The position numbers and the translations under genes are program-made. A DNA stretch of 64,000 bases, taken from Clostridiales bacterium. Its GTDB lineage: Bacteria; Bacillota; Clostridia; Christensenellales; Aristaeellaceae. The notes beneath the pieces are model-generated. The model was given only the letters and a program-made list of their open reading frames with translations, ran no database searches and had not been told where the DNA came from. Position 1 is the stretch's first letter; the number at the start of each line of letters is the position of its first letter. Below are positions 61,630 through 64,000 of the stretch, one piece after another. Location of the stretch: the NCBI GenBank assembly GCA_004557125.1, contig SFET01000014.1:1-64000 (forward strand), written 5' to 3'.

Positions 61630-62631
61630 TTACAGCTTCAGGCCGGCCAGCTCGAAGCCAGCCTGCACAACCTTGTCCGGCAGCTTGTTGAACATGTCGT
61701 TGACGGACTCGTAGTTGTAATAGCGCATGATGGTCTCAGCGAACATCGGGGCCACGGAGATGGTCTTGAACTTCTCCTCGCCGATGATGTTGGGGTTGGA
61801 CACGGTGTCGGTGGAGTAAACGGCCTCGATGCGGCTGGCATTGATCTTGCGCACGCCGGAGGGGGAGATGATGTTGTGGCTCAGCATGGCGCGGATGCTC
61901 CTTGCGCCGCGGGCGACCAGGCTGTCCGCCAGGTTCACCAGCGTGCCGCCAGAGATGGTGAAGTCGTCCACGATCAGGCAGTCCTTGTCCTTGACCTCGC
62001 CAATGACCTCCAGAATGGAGGCGTTTTCGGTGTGATCCACGCGCTCCTTGTCGCCGATGGCGATGGGCAGGTTCAGCATGGAGGCGAACTTGCGGGCCTG
62101 CTTGGCGTAGCCCGCGTCGGGCGAGACGATGACCATGTTGCTCATGTCCAGCTTCTTGACCACTTCCGCCAGCATGGGCGTGGCATAGAGGTGGTCCATG
62201 GGGCGCTTGAAGAAGCCCTGCAGCTGCTGCGCGTGCAGATCCATGGTGACGAAGCGGTCGGCGCCTGCCAGCTCCATGCACTCGGCGCACACGCGGGCGC
62301 GGATGGACACGCGGGGTTCATCCTTCTTGTCGCCCTTGCCGTAGCCGAAGTAGGGCATGACCAGCGTGCAGGAATGGGCGTTGGCACGCTTGAAGGCGTC
62401 CATCCAGAACAGGATTTCTACGAATTCATCGTTGGAATGCAGGCCGATGGGCTGCACCAGCAAGACGTCGCGGTCACGGACGGATTCATTTACGCGGACA
62501 AACGTGTTGCCTTCCGAGAAGGTGATGACCTCGGACGAGCCCAGCTTTCTGCCCATGTACTTGCACATGCGCTCCGCAAAGACCTGTCCGCCGCTGCCCG
62601 CGAAGATTGAGACATTCGCACTGTCAAACAT
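61630..62631 (-). CDS. prs: Ribose-phosphate pyrophosphokinase
   Basis: A 333-residue PRPP synthase feeding nucleotide, histidine and tryptophan synthesis. It has DRDVLLVQPIGLHSNDEFVE, the FVTMDLHAQQLQGFF segment, the regulatory-flexible loop region and the PRPP-binding DDFTISGGT, in place of the usual DDMIDTAGT. The variation suggests a divergent clostridial clade. The start ATG lies 58 bases after ridA. Confidence 0.93.
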   Translation of the reverse strand: MFDSANVSIFAGSGGQVFAERMCKYMGRKLGSSEVITFSEGNTFVRVNESVRDRDVLLVQPIGLHSNDEFVEILFWMDAFKRANAHSCTLVMPYFGYGKGDKKDEPRVSIRARVCAECMELAGADRFVTMDLHAQQLQGFFKRPMDHLYATPMLAEVVKKLDMSNMVIVSPDAGYAKQARKFASMLNLPIAIGDKERVDHTENASILEVIGEVKDKDCLIVDDFTISGGTLVNLADSLVARGARSIRAMLSHNIISPSGVRKINASRIEAVYSTDTVSNPNIIGEEKFKTISVAPMFAETIMRYYNYESVNDMFNKLPDKVVQAGFELAGLKL

Positions 62632-62689
62632 AATACCCCTACACTCCTTTTATCCTTTGCCGAACTTGATCTCCCGATTTATGTAAACC

Positions 62690-63070
62690 TCATTCCACAG
62701 AGGCAATGGCTTCAATTTCGAGCAGCGCATCCATGGGGAGCCGGGCCACCTGCACGCAGCTGCGGGCGGGATAATCCGGGCCGAAGAACTCGGCGTAGAT
62801 GGCGTTCACCTTGCCGAAGTCGTTCAGATCGCTCAGGAATACGGTGGTCTTGAGAATGGAGGCTGCGGAGAGGCCCAGCTCCTCCAATACGGTGCAAACA
62901 TTCTGCATGGACTGTCGGGCCTGCGCTTCGACGCCGCCCTCCGCGAGCTTCCCGGTGGCGGGATCGATGCCCAGCATGCCGGAGAGGTAGGCGGTGCCGC
63001 CGGAGACGGTCGCCGTGCAGTACGGGCCGATTGCCTTGGGACCCTTTTCCGTCAGAAAGCACTTCTTCAT
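62690..63070 (-). CDS. ridA: RidA family reactive intermediate deaminase
   Basis: A 126-residue RidA (YjgF/UK114) protein that hydrolyses reactive enamine/imine intermediates such as 2-aminoacrylate. It has AIGPYCTATVSGGTAYLSGM, the family segment NVCTVLEELGLSAASILKTT and the arginine and glutamate of PARSCVQVARLP and LLEIEAIA. ATG 63070 follows AAGGAG. It starts 19 bases after the VanW-like gene. Confidence 0.94.
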   Translation of the reverse strand: MKKCFLTEKGPKAIGPYCTATVSGGTAYLSGMLGIDPATGKLAEGGVEAQARQSMQNVCTVLEELGLSAASILKTTVFLSDLNDFGKVNAIYAEFFGPDYPARSCVQVARLPMDALLEIEAIASVE

Positions 63071-63089
63071 GAATTCAAACGCTCCTTCG

Positions 63090-64000
63090 CTAATCGTTCT
63101 CGTTATTCGTGACGACGGCGCCCGTAGCGGGATCATGGATGCCGCGCCAATAGATATCGGTACCGGATTCATAGACGTCGTAGGACAGCTGTTTGCGGGA
63201 GACCTCCTCGCCGGTGTCCCAGTCGTAGGCGATCAGCCAGCCCTTGCTGCTGCACGCCGGATGTCCCTGGGTGTGGAGCGCCGTTTCCGTGGTGTAGTAG
63301 CAGTGCTTCCCTTCCGTATCCGGGATATAGCTGGTATACTGGCAGGCGCTGTCCTGGCTGACGATTTCGGAATACAGCTGATAGCGGTATGCGGGACGAT
63401 TTCCGTAGATCGTCACCGTGGCGTACTCCTTGTTGACCGAGGTGTAGATGTAAATCGTGTGCTCGGTGTTGTTGCGGAACACGAAGTTCTTGTAGCCGGT
63501 GTCGATCACGGCCGCATCCAGACTGGGCTCCACGTAGGAGACCGTCATGGAATGGTTCGAGCGCTCGATGATGTCCATGCCCGCCAGCAGCACCGCGCCG
63601 TAGAGCGTGGAGCTGGCCTGACAGACGCCGCCGCCGTAGCCGTCCTGGGAGGTATTGCCCGCGTATTCCGGGGCGAGCTGCCAGCCGCGCTCCTTCGTGC
63701 GGGGGCCGACGATGGCGTTGAAATCCACCGTATCGCCCGGGTGCACGGCGAAGCCGTCAAAGTAGCCCAGTGCCTTCGCCACATTCTGACGGGAAGCGCT
63801 CCTGCGGAAGGAGGTGTCCGTGGCATATTCCACGATGACATTGAAGCCGCCCTTGGCGGTATCCGAGCTGATGCTCGGCTCAATGGGCAGGAGCGGCAGC
63901 TCCGTATCGCCGCTTCCGGCCTCCACCAGCTGCTCGATTAGCGCCTTGGCCGCCTCGCGATCCAGCTCCTGGCCCAGCGAGGATTCGCCGGAGAGGTAGG
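63090..64000 (-). CDS. VanW-like protein, N-terminus beyond the window
   Basis: The visible 303 residues are the C-terminal part of a VanW-domain protein; the frame stays open to base 64000. The core reads NVAKALGYFDGFAVHPGDTV, DFNAIVGPRTKERGW, GYGGGVCQASSTLYGAVLLA and ERSNHSMTVSYVEPSLDA. VanW proteins are surface or membrane-anchored proteins linked to the cell wall; their activity is not known. The last 90 residues, with CQYTSYIPDTEGKHCYYTTE, form an extra domain. It is upstream of ridA and prs. Confidence 0.85.
   Translation of the reverse strand, partial: YLSGESSLGQELDREAAKALIEQLVEAGSGDTELPLLPIEPSISSDTAKGGFNVIVEYATDTSFRRSASRQNVAKALGYFDGFAVHPGDTVDFNAIVGPRTKERGWQLAPEYAGNTSQDGYGGGVCQASSTLYGAVLLAGMDIIERSNHSMTVSYVEPSLDAAVIDTGYKNFVFRNNTEHTIYIYTSVNKEYATVTIYGNRPAYRYQLYSEIVSQDSACQYTSYIPDTEGKHCYYTTETALHTQGHPACSSKGWLIAYDWDTGEEVSRKQLSYDVYESGTDIYWRGIHDPATGAVVTNNEND

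Overview
The window is GC-rich chromosomal DNA of a Gram-positive, probably anaerobic, member of the Clostridia (Bacillota). Three things point there: the rpmE-DUF1385-prmC-prfA-sua5 gene order, a CIRCE-controlled hrcA-grpE-dnaK-dnaJ operon followed by prmA-rsmE-mtaB, and a biotin-dependent sodium-pumping decarboxylase cluster. Promoters are mostly TTGACx-17-TATAAT. I cannot fix the genus from the sequence; a gut clostridium (Christensenellales- or Oscillospirales-like) is a guess.

Region by region. 0-7 kb: the end of a LivF gene, a DUF362 ferredoxin protein, then a sulfur-themed run (mnmA, larE and an amino-acid ABC transporter). The transporter's CjaA-like cysteine-binding protein sits behind its own promoter, a 25-codon leader peptide with clustered Cys codons, and an intrinsic terminator. 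This is a classical transcription attenuator for cysteine. 7-19 kb: a split chromate-type transporter pair, a sugar ABC transporter (ATPase, two permeases, binding protein) and four sugar or polyol enzymes (aldo/keto reductase, mannose-6-phosphate-isomerase-like protein, PfkB kinase, zinc dehydrogenase), then a HAD hydrolase.

19.4-24.1 kb: a 4.7-kb integrative element with a Tn916-type control module (sigma-like protein, HTH protein, Xis, Int) but no conjugation genes. It has cut a host tRNA-Arg(CCU) gene exactly at the seven-base anticodon loop. The two halves lie 4.7 kb apart and together rebuild a perfect cloverleaf. Just inside the end that keeps the host promoter, the element carries an intact, different tRNA-Arg(CCU), apparently as a replacement. 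It also holds fragments of foreign genes, one resembling an E2-like protein of anti-phage systems.

24-46 kb: housekeeping. gyrB-gyrA; a minus-strand translation operon (rpmE, DUF1385, prmC, prfA, sua5); the heat-shock operon; the prmA-rsmE-mtaB-HIT operon; rpsU; an RNA-methyltransferase-like gene; and rho with a very long disordered N-terminal insertion containing 117-bp tandem DNA repeats. 46-48 kb: an AraC-GyrI regulator lying between two unusual hairpin arrays.

48-64 kb: a D,D-carboxypeptidase, two membrane-anchored proteins (one with four HX4C...CX2C modules), the sodium-pump decarboxylase cluster with two different carboxyltransferases, a CapA-like protein, glnS, prs, ridA and a truncated VanW-like gene at the right edge.
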